Below, one piece after another: positions 54,698 through 64,000 of a DNA stretch of 64,000 nucleotides. The stretch is from Oceanicaulis sp. Lineage in GTDB: Bacteria > Pseudomonadota > Alphaproteobacteria > Caulobacterales > Maricaulaceae. The first letter of the stretch is position 1, and every line of letters starts with the position of its first letter. A program made the translations under genes and the position numbers. The notes under the pieces were generated by a model, which was given only the letters and a program-made list of their open reading frames with translations, ran no database searches and had not been told where the DNA came from. The DNA lies in contig CP157796.1 in assembly GCA_040112665.1 (NCBI GenBank), positions 2,877,501 through 2,941,500 on the forward strand, written 5' to 3'.

Positions 54698-56425
54698 GTG
54701 ACCGGCAAGGTTCCAATCACGGCGACCCGGCGGGGCGTGTTCGGCCTCGCCGCCGGAGCGGGGGCGGGCCTGGCCGGGGCCGCGTCCGCGCAGGAGCGGC
54801 CTTCCGTCACCGCGCAGACGATCGGGTGCGCCGAGCCGTTGTTCGGGGTTTCGTATACAGACGCCGAGCGCGAACAGATGCTCGGCGGGATCGAAAGCTG
54901 GATCGCCCGCGCCGAACAGCTGCGCGCCAGCGAAAAACCCAACACCCTCGCACCGGCGCTGACCTTCGATCCGCGCCTACCCGGCCGCGACTACCCCACG
55001 AGCGCCGAGCCCGGCGTGCGCGGCCTGCCGCATTCGGCCGGACCGCTGCCGTCCGATCCGGTCGACATCGCCTATGCGCCTGTGTGGCGGCAGGCCGACT
55101 GGATGGCCCGCGGGCTGATTCCGAGCGCGGAGCTGACCGAGATCTATCTCGCGCGGATCGCAGCCTACGATTCGGCTCTGGAGTGCTTTGTCACCGTCAC
55201 CGCAGAGCGCGCGCGCACCCAAGCGCGAGCCCGCGACGCCGAGCGCGCGGCCGGCCGGATGCGCGGCCCGCTGCACGGCGTTCCTTACACGCTGAAGGAT
55301 ATTATCGACGTCGAGGGACTGCCCGCGACCTGGGGCGCGAGCGTCTATTCCGACCGGGTCGGGACGCAGACCGCCGTGATCGCCAGGCGCCTCGAAGACG
55401 CCGGGGCGGTCCTCCTGGGCAAGGTCACCTCCGGCGCGATCGCCTATGGCGACATCTGGTATGACGGGGTGACCCGCAATCCGTTCAATCCGCGCGAAGG
55501 CAGCTCGGGCTCCTCGGCCGGCCCGGCTTCGGCGACGGCTGCGGCGCTGTGCGCGTTTTCGATCGGCACCGAGACGCTGGGCTCCATCGTCAGCCCCAGC
55601 CATCGCTGCGGCGCGACCGGGCTGAGGCCCACCTTCGGCCGCGTCGCGCGGACCGGGGCGATGGCGCTGTGCTGGTCGCTGGACAAGATCGGGCCGATCG
55701 TCCGCTCCACGCCGGACGCCGCGCTCGTGCTTGCCGCGATCAACGGCGCCGACGCCGGCGATCCGGCCAGCTTCGAGACCCGCTTCGGCGCAGACTTGTC
55801 TCGCGATCTTTCAGGGCTGAGGCTCGGCTACAATGCGGCCTGGTTCGAGGCGGCCGCCGAACCCGACCGCGCCGCGCTGGACGCGGCCCGCGCGCTCGGC
55901 GTAACGCTCACGCCCTTCGACGTCGATGCAGAGCCTTGGGGCTCGATGCTGATCCAGCTCGAGGCCGAAGCCGCCGCCGCGTTCGAAAACCTCACGCTGG
56001 ACGATCTCGACGACCGTCTGCGCTGGCAGGACGACGCGGCCTGGCCGAACACCTGGCGTCGGGCGCGCTTCGCCTCGGCGGTCGATTTCGTCAACGCCGA
56101 CCGCCTGCGCCGCAAGGCCCAGATCATGATGGCCGAAAAGATGGAAGACCTCGACGCCGTGATCGGGCCGAACTTCGCCGGCGGCATGCTGCTGATCACC
56201 AACTATACCGGCCATCCCCAGCTCGCCTTCCGCTCGGGCTTCACCGACCAGCCCACCCGCACCCTGTCCGGGGCGCCGGTCGCAGGGCCGGGACAGACCT
56301 TCACCGTTCCGCACGCCACGAGCCTGTGGGCTCCGCTGTTTGAAGAGGACACGATCCTCGCGCTCGGAGCGGCGATCGAGACCCGGCTCGACGTGGCCGC
56401 CATCCGTCCGTCTCAATTTTCCTGA
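54698..56425 (+). CDS. Tat-exported amidase (amidase signature family)
   Basis: A 575-residue enzyme. A twin-arginine signal (TRRGVFGLAAGAGAGLAGAA) at residues 9-28 sends it folded to the periplasm. The amidase signature triad is visible: Lys in GVPYTLKDIIDV, the cis-Ser in GSSGSSAGPA and the nucleophile Ser in GTETLGSIVSPS. It hydrolyses amide bonds of unknown partners. The start is GTG after GGGAGG. It differs from tRNA amidotransferase GatA by its signal peptide. The GST gene follows after ten bases. Confidence 0.92.
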   Translation: MTGKVPITATRRGVFGLAAGAGAGLAGAASAQERPSVTAQTIGCAEPLFGVSYTDAEREQMLGGIESWIARAEQLRASEKPNTLAPALTFDPRLPGRDYPTSAEPGVRGLPHSAGPLPSDPVDIAYAPVWRQADWMARGLIPSAELTEIYLARIAAYDSALECFVTVTAERARTQARARDAERAAGRMRGPLHGVPYTLKDIIDVEGLPATWGASVYSDRVGTQTAVIARRLEDAGAVLLGKVTSGAIAYGDIWYDGVTRNPFNPREGSSGSSAGPASATAAALCAFSIGTETLGSIVSPSHRCGATGLRPTFGRVARTGAMALCWSLDKIGPIVRSTPDAALVLAAINGADAGDPASFETRFGADLSRDLSGLRLGYNAAWFEAAAEPDRAALDAARALGVTLTPFDVDAEPWGSMLIQLEAEAAAAFENLTLDDLDDRLRWQDDAAWPNTWRRARFASAVDFVNADRLRRKAQIMMAEKMEDLDAVIGPNFAGGMLLITNYTGHPQLAFRSGFTDQPTRTLSGAPVAGPGQTFTVPHATSLWAPLFEEDTILALGAAIETRLDVAAIRPSQFS

Positions 56426-56434
56426 GGACCAGCC

Positions 56435-57070
56435 ATGACGCTGAAATTCTACGATTGCGCCACCGCGCCCAGCCCGCGCCGCGCCCGCATGGCGCTCGCC
56501 GAAAAACGGGTCGATGTCGAGACGATCGAGGTCGATCTCGCCTCGGGCGGCCAGTTCGCGCCGGAGTTCACAGCGATCAATCCGCGCTGCACCGTGCCGG
56601 TGCTCGTGACGCCCGAAGGCGAGGCGCTGTGCGATAACGCGGCGATCGTGCGCTGGCTCGAAGCGGTCTATCCCGATCCGCCGCTGCTGGGCCGCTCGCC
56701 GATCGAGCAGGCGCGCGTCGCCGAATGGGTCTGGCGCGCCGAGTTCGAAGGGCTCGTCTCGGTGATGGAGGTGCTCAGAAACACCTCAAAGGCGCTGAAG
56801 GACCGTGCGCTGCCCGGTCCCGATCCGGTCGCCCAGATCCCCGAGCTCGCCGAGCGCGGCCGGGCCAGAGGCATGAAGTTTTTCAAGGTGCTCGATGAGC
56901 GGCTCCAGGACAATCCCTGGCTCGCCGGCGACGGGTTCAGCTTCGCCGACATCACCGCCTTCGTCTTTGTAGAGTTCGCCGCCTGGGTGAAGATGACCCC
57001 CGGCGAGGATCTCAGAGCGCTGGCCGCCTGGCGTCAGGCCTGCGCGGCCAGGCCGAGCGGGAAAGTCTGA
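56435..57070 (+). CDS. Glutathione S-transferase family protein (second copy)
   Basis: A 211-residue protein. The N-terminal thioredoxin fold has LKFYDCATAPSPRRARMALAE with NPRCTVPVLV and DNAAIVRWLE; the C-terminal helical domain includes DNPWLAGDGFSFADITAF, a standard GST segment. It likely conjugates or reduces with glutathione. Start ATG follows GAGGACC. It is probably co-transcribed with the amidase (ten bases apart), hinting at a joint role on a nitrogen-bearing electrophile; that is a guess. Confidence 0.9.
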   Translation: MTLKFYDCATAPSPRRARMALAEKRVDVETIEVDLASGGQFAPEFTAINPRCTVPVLVTPEGEALCDNAAIVRWLEAVYPDPPLLGRSPIEQARVAEWVWRAEFEGLVSVMEVLRNTSKALKDRALPGPDPVAQIPELAERGRARGMKFFKVLDERLQDNPWLAGDGFSFADITAFVFVEFAAWVKMTPGEDLRALAAWRQACAARPSGKV

Positions 57071-57179
57071 GCGGGCCTGCGCCCCCCACTTCCCAAACCG
57101 CCCGGTCCGCGCCACATAATCTGTCGCCCCGTCGAACACGCCGCATCGGGCGGCGCGGGAGGGTGCGGACCTTACTTTC

Positions 57180-57425
57180 ATGAGCGGACGGAAACTGCGG
57201 GTCTCCGGACTCGAATTCGCCTCGGCGCTGGCCGGAGCGGCGTTTTTCGGCGTGACGACCTTCTTCGCAATCGGAACCGCCGTCTGGGCGATCCTGTCGA
57301 TCGTCGGCGCGAGCCTGCCGGTCATCGGCGTCGGCGAGGCGGCGGCGGGGCTGGCTTGTCTCGCGCTGACGATCGTCATCGCGAGGCGGGCGCTGGCCCT
57401 GGCGGCGACTGAAAGCGCCGCCTAG
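57180..57425 (+). CDS. Small membrane protein
   Basis: An 81-residue protein with two to three hydrophobic helices (GLEFASALAGAAFFGVTTFF, WAILSIVGASLPVIGVGEAA, GLACLALTIVIARRAL). No family recognised. Its frame is consistent with the codon use of neighbours, but expression is unproven. It is separated by 109 bases from the GST gene. Confidence 0.5.
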   Translation: MSGRKLRVSGLEFASALAGAAFFGVTTFFAIGTAVWAILSIVGASLPVIGVGEAAAGLACLALTIVIARRALALAATESAA

Positions 57426-57446
57426 GGCTAACGACCGCGCCGGCGC

Positions 57447-57743
57447 CTACTTGCCGTGATTGGCGCGCCATTTCTCCATGGACTGCGAGATGGCGAAGGT
57501 CTCGCGGTATTTCGGGCTGCCGGCGGGGCGCGGCGCGCGATCGCGGGTCAGTTCCATGATCTCGGCGAGCTTGTTGTGCGCAGCGCCGGCCTGGCCTGCG
57601 CCGATATAGGCGTGAAGCTCGATCAGCGCGCTCGCCAGCGGATCGTCCGCGCGAATGACGAAATAGGGTTCGTCTTCGGCCAGATCGGGCAGGCAGTCGT
57701 ACTGGCTGGGATTGGCTTTCGAGCCGAGGGGGGCGTCGGTCAT
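57447..57743 (-). CDS. Small protein of unknown function
   Basis: A 98-residue soluble protein, from ATG 57743; the frame runs on upstream but there is no reason to extend it. It reads MTDAPLGSKANPSQYDC, LAEDEPYFVIRADDPLA and YRETFAISQSMEKWRAN. Looks like conserved alphaproteobacterial proteins of this size but I cannot name a family. It converges with the small membrane protein and is divergent from the CBS gene. Confidence 0.65.
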   Translation of the reverse strand: MTDAPLGSKANPSQYDCLPDLAEDEPYFVIRADDPLASALIELHAYIGAGQAGAAHNKLAEIMELTRDRAPRPAGSPKYRETFAISQSMEKWRANHGK

Positions 57744-57910
57744 GGTCTCGCTCCGCTTGCCGCCGGCGCGTCGATCGCGACCGGCTGTTCGCGCCCATCT
57801 AACCTGCTTCGCCCGCCCGGCGCCTACCCTTCTTTGAAATGCGGCGCATTCAGGAACTTCCTTCCGCTCCGGCGATTGCGTCCTCAGAAGCCGCAAACAG
57901 GGAGCCCTCC

Positions 57911-58339
57911 ATGCGCATTTCCGAAGTCATGACCCCGAACGCCGTCGTCACCACCACCGATGCGCGCTGCTGCGACGCCGCCAAGCTGATGGCCGAGCAC
58001 GATATCGGCTCGGTGCCGGTGCACGAATCCGAAAAGCTGGTCGGCATGGTCACCGACCGCGACATCACCACCCGTGTGACCGCCAAGGAACACGGGCCGG
58101 AAACCCCGGTCAGCGAAGCGATGAGCGAGCGCGTGCTCTATTGCCGCGAGGACGACGAGGTCGCCGACGTCTGCCGCAACATGGCCGAACAGGCCGTGCG
58201 ACGCCTGCCGGTCGTTGACGGAGACAAGCGCCTGGTCGGCATGGTGTCGCTGGGCGATCTGGCCGAGCACGGCGACGATGCGGCCGCCGGTGAAACGCTC
58301 GAACGCATCAAGGAAGCGTCCAGCGACGCCAGGCGCTAA
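57911..58339 (+). CDS. CBS-domain pair protein
   Basis: A 142-residue protein made of two CBS domains (residues about 6-65 and 72-130). Each ends with the LVGMVTDRDIT or LVGMVSLGDL strand typical of CBS domains that bind adenosyl ligands. DARCCDAAKLMAEHDIGSVPVHE is the helix-strand of the first. It most likely senses AMP/ATP or another nucleotide and modulates a partner that is not in the same operon. GGGAGCCCTCC stands before the ATG. Confidence 0.9.
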   Translation: MRISEVMTPNAVVTTTDARCCDAAKLMAEHDIGSVPVHESEKLVGMVTDRDITTRVTAKEHGPETPVSEAMSERVLYCREDDEVADVCRNMAEQAVRRLPVVDGDKRLVGMVSLGDLAEHGDDAAAGETLERIKEASSDARR

Positions 58340-58965
58340 ACCGAGGCCTTGCGCGGGGCGGCGTCTTCGTCGAGCCGCGCCCCGCGGGCCATCGACTTGC
58401 CGAACAGAAGCGTCAGGAAGCCCGCCGGGCCGTCGCTGACGGTTCGTGTCAGGTGCGCGGCCAGATCGGGCGGGATCGAGCCCTCCGGCGCGAGCGGTTC
58501 GAGCGCGGCGACGGCGGCTTCGAACGCCGCTTCGTCCGCCTCCCGGTCGCCGGTGAGGTCTGCCATGCGCTGCAGAACCGAGGTCGTGGCGAAGGGCGAG
58601 CCGCCGGCGTCGCGCAGCGTGGCGAGATTGAGCCCGTCGAGCACTTCGGGTTTCTGGCGCGCCACCCCGTTGAAGATCGAGAACATCAGGCTGCCGTTCT
58701 CGAGATCGGTGGACATCGAGAACAGCTGGTTCTGCAAAAGCAGCACCAGCCCTTCATACCGGACGCCTTCCACGCCCACGACGGAACGGATGAGACCGTC
58801 CGGACGCCGCTGAATAAGGCAGATGTCGTGTACGAACCGGCCGCATTCCTGAAAATCAACGACATCCGGGGAGAGTCCACCGATGGAGCCCCGTCGCCTT
58901 GCACTGCGGCGGCTCACCGCGTGCTTGAAGCGGCGTCGCGCCGCCGCTGACGCGGCCCAACTCAT
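58336..58965 (-). CDS. Protein of unknown function
   Basis: A 209-residue soluble protein. The first 30 residues are Arg-rich (RRRFKHAVSRRSARRRG) and may not be translated, since the start is uncertain. The middle (VVDFQECGRFVHDICLIQRRP, EGLVLLLQNQLFSMSTDLENG) looks like a folded alpha/beta core and the end is charged. I do not recognise it. It is convergent with the CBS gene (four-base overlap of the stops) and upstream of yjbQ in the leftward direction lies yjbQ itself. Confidence 0.55.
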   Translation of the reverse strand: MSWAASAAARRRFKHAVSRRSARRRGSIGGLSPDVVDFQECGRFVHDICLIQRRPDGLIRSVVGVEGVRYEGLVLLLQNQLFSMSTDLENGSLMFSIFNGVARQKPEVLDGLNLATLRDAGGSPFATTSVLQRMADLTGDREADEAAFEAAVAALEPLAPEGSIPPDLAAHLTRTVSDGPAGFLTLLFGKSMARGARLDEDAAPRKASV

Positions 58966-58974
58966 CGCCGCCCC

Positions 58975-59403
58975 TCACCCCGTCAGGTGGAGCACCACCT
59001 GGCGGGCGTGGGGGGCGTCGCGATGTTCGAACAGGTAGAGCCCCTGCCAGGTTCCGAGCATCAGCCGCCCGCCGCCGACCGGAACGCCGAGGGAGACCGC
59101 GGTCAGCGCTGACTTGATGTGCGCGGGCATGTCGTCAGGGCCCTCGGTCGTGTGGCGCAGCCATCCCATCGACGGATCGTCGCCGGGCGGAACCAGCCGG
59201 CGGAAGAACGCGTCCAGATCGCGGCGCACGTCCGGATCGGCGTTCTCCTGGATCACCAGCGAGCACGAGGTGTGCCTGACGAAACAGGTCAGAAGCCCCT
59301 CGCCTGCGCCTGCGCCTGCGCCGGCGACGAACTCGCCCGCGGCGTCGGTGAACTCGTATAGCCCCGGCCCGCGGGTCTGGAGCGTGATCGTCGTCTGGGT
59401 CAT
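58975..59403 (-). CDS. YjbQ/UPF0047 secondary thiamine-phosphate synthase-like protein
   Basis: A 142-residue cytoplasmic protein. The family core is HTSCSLVIQENADPDVRRDL and LRHTTEGPDDMPAHIKSALT, with a C-terminal GRLMLGTWQGLYLFEHRD. Members have weak thiamine-phosphate synthase activity; the real role is unclear. Length is that of the family. Its stop is ten bases before the downstream leftward unknown gene, so the two may be one transcript. Confidence 0.92.
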   Translation of the reverse strand: MTQTTITLQTRGPGLYEFTDAAGEFVAGAGAGAGEGLLTCFVRHTSCSLVIQENADPDVRRDLDAFFRRLVPPGDDPSMGWLRHTTEGPDDMPAHIKSALTAVSLGVPVGGGRLMLGTWQGLYLFEHRDAPHARQVVLHLTG

Positions 59404-59529
59404 GGGCTGAGCCTATCGCGGCGAGAACGGCGCCCTCAAGCGGTACGAAGCGCCTGAGTCGGAAAGGAAACCCTGTGCGCGCCCTGCGTGTTGCCGAGTC
59501 CGAAGCTACAAGCACAGGGAGACGTCACC

Positions 59530-59778
59530 ATGAAATGGCTCAACGCGATCGCGCTCATCCTCGTCATCATCGGCGGCATCAACTGGGGTCTGGTCGGCCT
59601 ATTCGACTTCAACCTCGTCGCCGCCATCTTCGGCACCGAAAGCTGGTTCACCAACCTCGTCTACATTCTGGTCGGTATCGCCGCGCTTTATTCGATCTAC
59701 CTGCTCAAGCCGGTGATCCAGAACGACAGCGCGCACGCGCACACCGGCTCGCACGCCCATTCGAGCGGCCGCGCGTAA
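59530..59778 (+). CDS. DUF378 family small membrane protein
   Basis: An 82-residue protein with two helices (about residues 5-27 and 42-62). The pattern MKWLNAIALILVIIGGINWG, then a GLFDFN loop, then LVGIAALYSIYL is the DUF378 signature. A His-rich tail (AHAHTGSHAHSS) may bind metal, which is unusual for the family. GGGAGACGTC precedes the ATG. A strong terminator follows. Function unknown. Confidence 0.87.
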   Translation: MKWLNAIALILVIIGGINWGLVGLFDFNLVAAIFGTESWFTNLVYILVGIAALYSIYLLKPVIQNDSAHAHTGSHAHSSGRA

Positions 59779-59815
59779 CACGCGCTCAGGCTCTGTGACA
59801 GAGCTCTGAAACGAC

Positions 59816-59850
59816 AAAGCCCCGGCCGGCCGGCCGGGGCTTTCTTTTCG
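59816..59850. terminator. Rho-independent terminator, likely bidirectional
   Basis: AAAGCCCCGGCC pairs with GGCCGGGGCTTT around GGCC, then CTTTTC on the plus strand. Ends DUF378; may also stop the convergent TerB-like gene. Confidence 0.88.
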
Positions 59851-59869
59851 TGCGCCGAACACCGGCGGA

Positions 59870-60496
59870 TCAGGCGAGCTCGGATTCAGGGACGGCCTGA
59901 AGCAGCTTTTCTATCTGTTGGCGGCCCTGACCGATCAGGGTTTCGAGTTCGCCGTCGAGCCCGAATTTAGAAGCAATCTTCTGGATGCGCTGCATCTCGG
60001 CGTTATCGAAATCACCGTCTGCGAAGGCGACCATGGCGGACGCCCGGACAGCGATCCGCGCATCGTCGGCCGCGACGCGGTTCGCGCCGCCGAACCCGTA
60101 CTCGTCCAGCACCTTGTCGCCCGTGCGCGCGATCGCGGCGTAGTTTTCGTCGACGAACTTTCGGTCGATTTCTGCGCCGATCGACGCGCGCGCCACGATC
60201 TGGATGACGGCCACCTCGCCTTCGGACAGCTCGCCGTCGGCCGCGGCGGTATAGATCATCGACTGCAGGATCAGCCGTGAGCCGGCGACCGCCTCGTCCT
60301 CCTGTTTTTTTTCAGGGCTTCGCAGGCTGCGGGCGATCGCTTCGCCCACCCCGACGAGGAACTGAACGCCGCCGAAAACGATCGCGCCCCAGGTGACGAC
60401 ATAGCTCCCGCCCGCCGACGCGTTCGAATAGGTAGCGAGCGTAATGATGATCCCGACGGTGGCGATACCGCCGCCGATGACGATGTTCCTGTTCAC
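59870..60496 (-). CDS. TerB-like domain membrane protein
   Basis: A 208-residue protein. Two N-terminal helices (residues about 5-22 and 33-55) precede a TerB-like helical domain with twice the DGE(L/F) pattern, AAADGELSEGEVAVIQIVA and FADGDFDNAEMQRIQKIA. TerB proteins (tellurite resistance) use such acidic pockets to bind metal ions. The start is GTG, after GGGGGA. It sits alone between two terminators. It may monitor a metal or the membrane; not proven. Confidence 0.82.
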   Translation of the reverse strand: MNRNIVIGGGIATVGIIITLATYSNASAGGSYVVTWGAIVFGGVQFLVGVGEAIARSLRSPEKKQEDEAVAGSRLILQSMIYTAAADGELSEGEVAVIQIVARASIGAEIDRKFVDENYAAIARTGDKVLDEYGFGGANRVAADDARIAVRASAMVAFADGDFDNAEMQRIQKIASKFGLDGELETLIGQGRQQIEKLLQAVPESELA

Positions 60497-60607
60497 TGGA
60501 AGTCCCCCATTTTGCAGAGGGAAGGCTAGACCGCTCGGGCCGAATGACCAAATTCATGCCGGGCCGGAGGCTTCCGGAGCCTCGATCAGCGATGCCGCGA
60601 AAAAGAA

Positions 60608-60640
60608 AACGCCCCGGCGCGTCAGGCGCCGGGGCGTTTG
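60608..60640. terminator. Bidirectional terminator after rpoD
   Basis: AAACGCCCCGGCGC (60608-60621), loop GTCAG, GCGCCGGGGCGTTT (60627-60640). On the minus strand it is followed by a T-rich run, so it serves rpoD. Confidence 0.9.
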
Positions 60641-60667
60641 CGAATTCGGCCTGGAAACAAGGCCCGC

Positions 60668-62692
<2,025 letters not shown>

Positions 62693-62746
62693 GCGGTGAT
62701 CGTGCTCCCGGAGGATCGTGCGCGGTGCGGGGTCTTCGCCCTCGCC

Positions 62747-64000
62747 TCAGCGGCGTTTGCGGTCTCGCCTCACGGCGGCGAGGAAATCTCTCAGCGCGTC
62801 GGAATCGCCCTGTTCCAGTACGTCGGCCTGACGTGAGCGCTCCTCGGCGATACGGGCGTCTCGAGCGACCAGCTCCATATAGGAGGCCGAAAGCCTCCGC
62901 CAAGCCTCACTACGGCTCTCGGCGTCGGCTTCCTCACCTCCGAGCGCGGCGCGCATCGGCGCGGCGTCGACTCCCAGTCGCGCGAGGTCCGCACCGTAAC
63001 CGCGCCGGGTCAACACGTCACGCAAGCCGCCGTCGAGCAAGGGCTCCCCAGACAAACAGGCGTCTAGTATCGCGTCACGCAGGCTGTCAAGCGGACCGAA
63101 GGAGGTTTCGGCCAAACTCTCGGCTTCAGCCTCGGCGATCTCGGGATGCTCGACCGCCGCCAGCAGCAGCTGTCGCGCCAGCGGATGGGCCCGCCCGCCG
63201 CGCTTGACGTTGCGCACCAGTTCGCCAGTCGGCCGCACGGGCAGATCAAATCCGCGCCGCCCGCCCCGCTCGCCGCGGCCGGCATACCCGCCCCGACGGC
63301 CGCGCTGCGGCTGGGCGCGAGCAAAAAGCGTATCGAGCCGGGCGTCGAACTCGGCGCGGTATTCCGCCTTCACGTCCGGATCGGCGATCTTGGCGGCGAG
63401 AGCCCGCAGGCGCTTCCTGAAGCCCGCACGCCGATCGGGATCGGTCAGCGGCTCGACGGCGAGCTCGCGCTCCCAGAGCACGTCGATCAGCGGGCGGGCT
63501 CCCTCGATCGCCTCATTGAGCGCCCTGGGCCCCTTCTCACGCAGAAGATCGTCAGGGTCCGCGCCATCTTCGAGAAAGACGAAGCGCAGCGTCTTGCCCG
63601 GTTCGAGCAGCGGCAGGGCCCGCTCGGCGGCGAGCGCGGCGGCGCGCGTGCCCGCGCTGTCGCCGTCAAGGCAGACCACCGGTTCGGATCCGGCGCGCCA
63701 GAGCAGCTTGATCTGGTTTTCGGTGAGCGCCGTGCCCAGCGGGGCGACCGCATGGCCCAGGCCGGCGCGGGCGAAGGCGATCACGTCCATATAGCCTTCG
63801 GCGACGATCAACCCCCTGGCCTTGACCTTGGGGTCGTTCGCAAACGCGCGCGCCTCGGGATAGCGGTAGAGGATCGAGCCCTTGTGGAAGAGCTCGGTCT
63901 CGGGGCTGTTGAGATATTTCGCCCGGGCGTCCTTGCTCATCGCCCGGCCGCCGAACGCGACGAGACGGCCGCGCGCATTCTTGATGGGGAACATCACCCG
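62747..64000 (-). CDS. dnaG: DNA primase, 5'-truncated
   Basis: At least 418 residues of DnaG are visible; the gene begins beyond the right end of the window. It makes the RNA primers for replication. The TOPRIM domain is seen (GLIVAEGYMDVIAFARAG, LDGDSAGTRAA), preceded by FGGRAMSKDARAKYLNSPET, and the C-terminal DnaB-binding helicase-interaction region follows. An Arg/Gly-rich linker (RGRRGGYAGRGERGGRRG, about 170-190 residues before the end) separates them. The zinc-binding N-terminus is outside the window. It precedes rpoD in the same direction. Confidence 0.96.
   Translation of the reverse strand, partial: RVMFPIKNARGRLVAFGGRAMSKDARAKYLNSPETELFHKGSILYRYPEARAFANDPKVKARGLIVAEGYMDVIAFARAGLGHAVAPLGTALTENQIKLLWRAGSEPVVCLDGDSAGTRAAALAAERALPLLEPGKTLRFVFLEDGADPDDLLREKGPRALNEAIEGARPLIDVLWERELAVEPLTDPDRRAGFRKRLRALAAKIADPDVKAEYRAEFDARLDTLFARAQPQRGRRGGYAGRGERGGRRGFDLPVRPTGELVRNVKRGGRAHPLARQLLLAAVEHPEIAEAEAESLAETSFGPLDSLRDAILDACLSGEPLLDGGLRDVLTRRGYGADLARLGVDAAPMRAALGGEEADAESRSEAWRRLSASYMELVARDARIAEERSRQADVLEQGDSDALRDFLAAVRRDRKRR

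Overview
The window is about 64 kb of high-GC (roughly two-thirds G+C by eye), tightly packed chromosomal DNA. The gene content points to an aerobic alphaproteobacterium: dnaG-rpoD in tandem, an RpoD with a long acidic insert, a large TonB-dependent receptor, a glyoxylate-shunt cluster, MeaB, Tat-exported amidase, DUF6460- and DUF3008-type small proteins. The style of gene neighbours fits the Maricaulales/Hyphomonadaceae/Caulobacterales side of the class; this placement is inference. No phage, integrase, transposase, CRISPR array, rRNA or tRNA was seen. Both ends are cut through genes: an acyl-CoA carboxylase beta subunit on the left and dnaG on the right.

Layout. 1-8.5 kb: carboxyltransferase end, then a leftward group tetR > RND adaptor > RND pump > Nudix > cysE, with two palindromes between tetR and the adaptor, and a nitroreductase facing the other way. 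8.5-16.8 kb: aspS, a plsC plus an unknown partner, a 1.1-kb non-coding region carrying ten copies of an 18-bp TetR-type palindrome, then tetR-plsC-LplT-like MFS, RNase D. 16.9-21.5 kb: meaB, a YfcC-type carrier, a helix-hairpin-helix protein and a BON/OmpA-like protein. 21.5-26.7 kb: a RamB/ScfR-type regulator divergent from aceA, an unusual run of four stem-loops with the same ten-base loop, an RraA-like gene and aceB. 26.8-37.1 kb: GST, DUF3008, AbgT carrier, ATP-dependent DNA ligase, MscS channel, a pseudo-receiver protein, twin thioesterases, a repeat-rich gap, alcohol dehydrogenase and an HDAC-like hydrolase. 37.1-42.5 kb: DUF2256, DCC-family and renalase-like genes, MATE, pyrD, DUF952, an S24 regulator. 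42.5-54.5 kb: TonB receptor, unknown protein, S9 peptidase, panD, acyl-CoA dehydrogenase, TauE, xth, and two unknown membrane genes in one operon. 54.7-64 kb: amidase, GST, small unknowns, CBS, YjbQ, DUF378, TerB-like, rpoD, dnaG.

How parts may work together. The most striking unit is the operator array at 11.8-12.8 kb with the tetR-plsC-lplT operon. The second and third genes correspond to the two lipid-handling parts of the Aas/LplT system (lysophospholipid flipping and re-acylation), here as separate genes without the acyl-ACP synthetase. A sigma70-like promoter lies exactly between two operators, and the last operators sit at a 71-bp period. A second plsC lies on the other side of the array. 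The second striking unit is the aceA 3' region, where four successive hairpins each present CCGCTGGATG in the loop; GGA in a loop is the form recognised by CsrA/RsmA proteins, so an RNA-level control of the glyoxylate shunt is possible. A dispersed palindromic element of about 125 bp occurs twice (26.7 and 34.5 kb).
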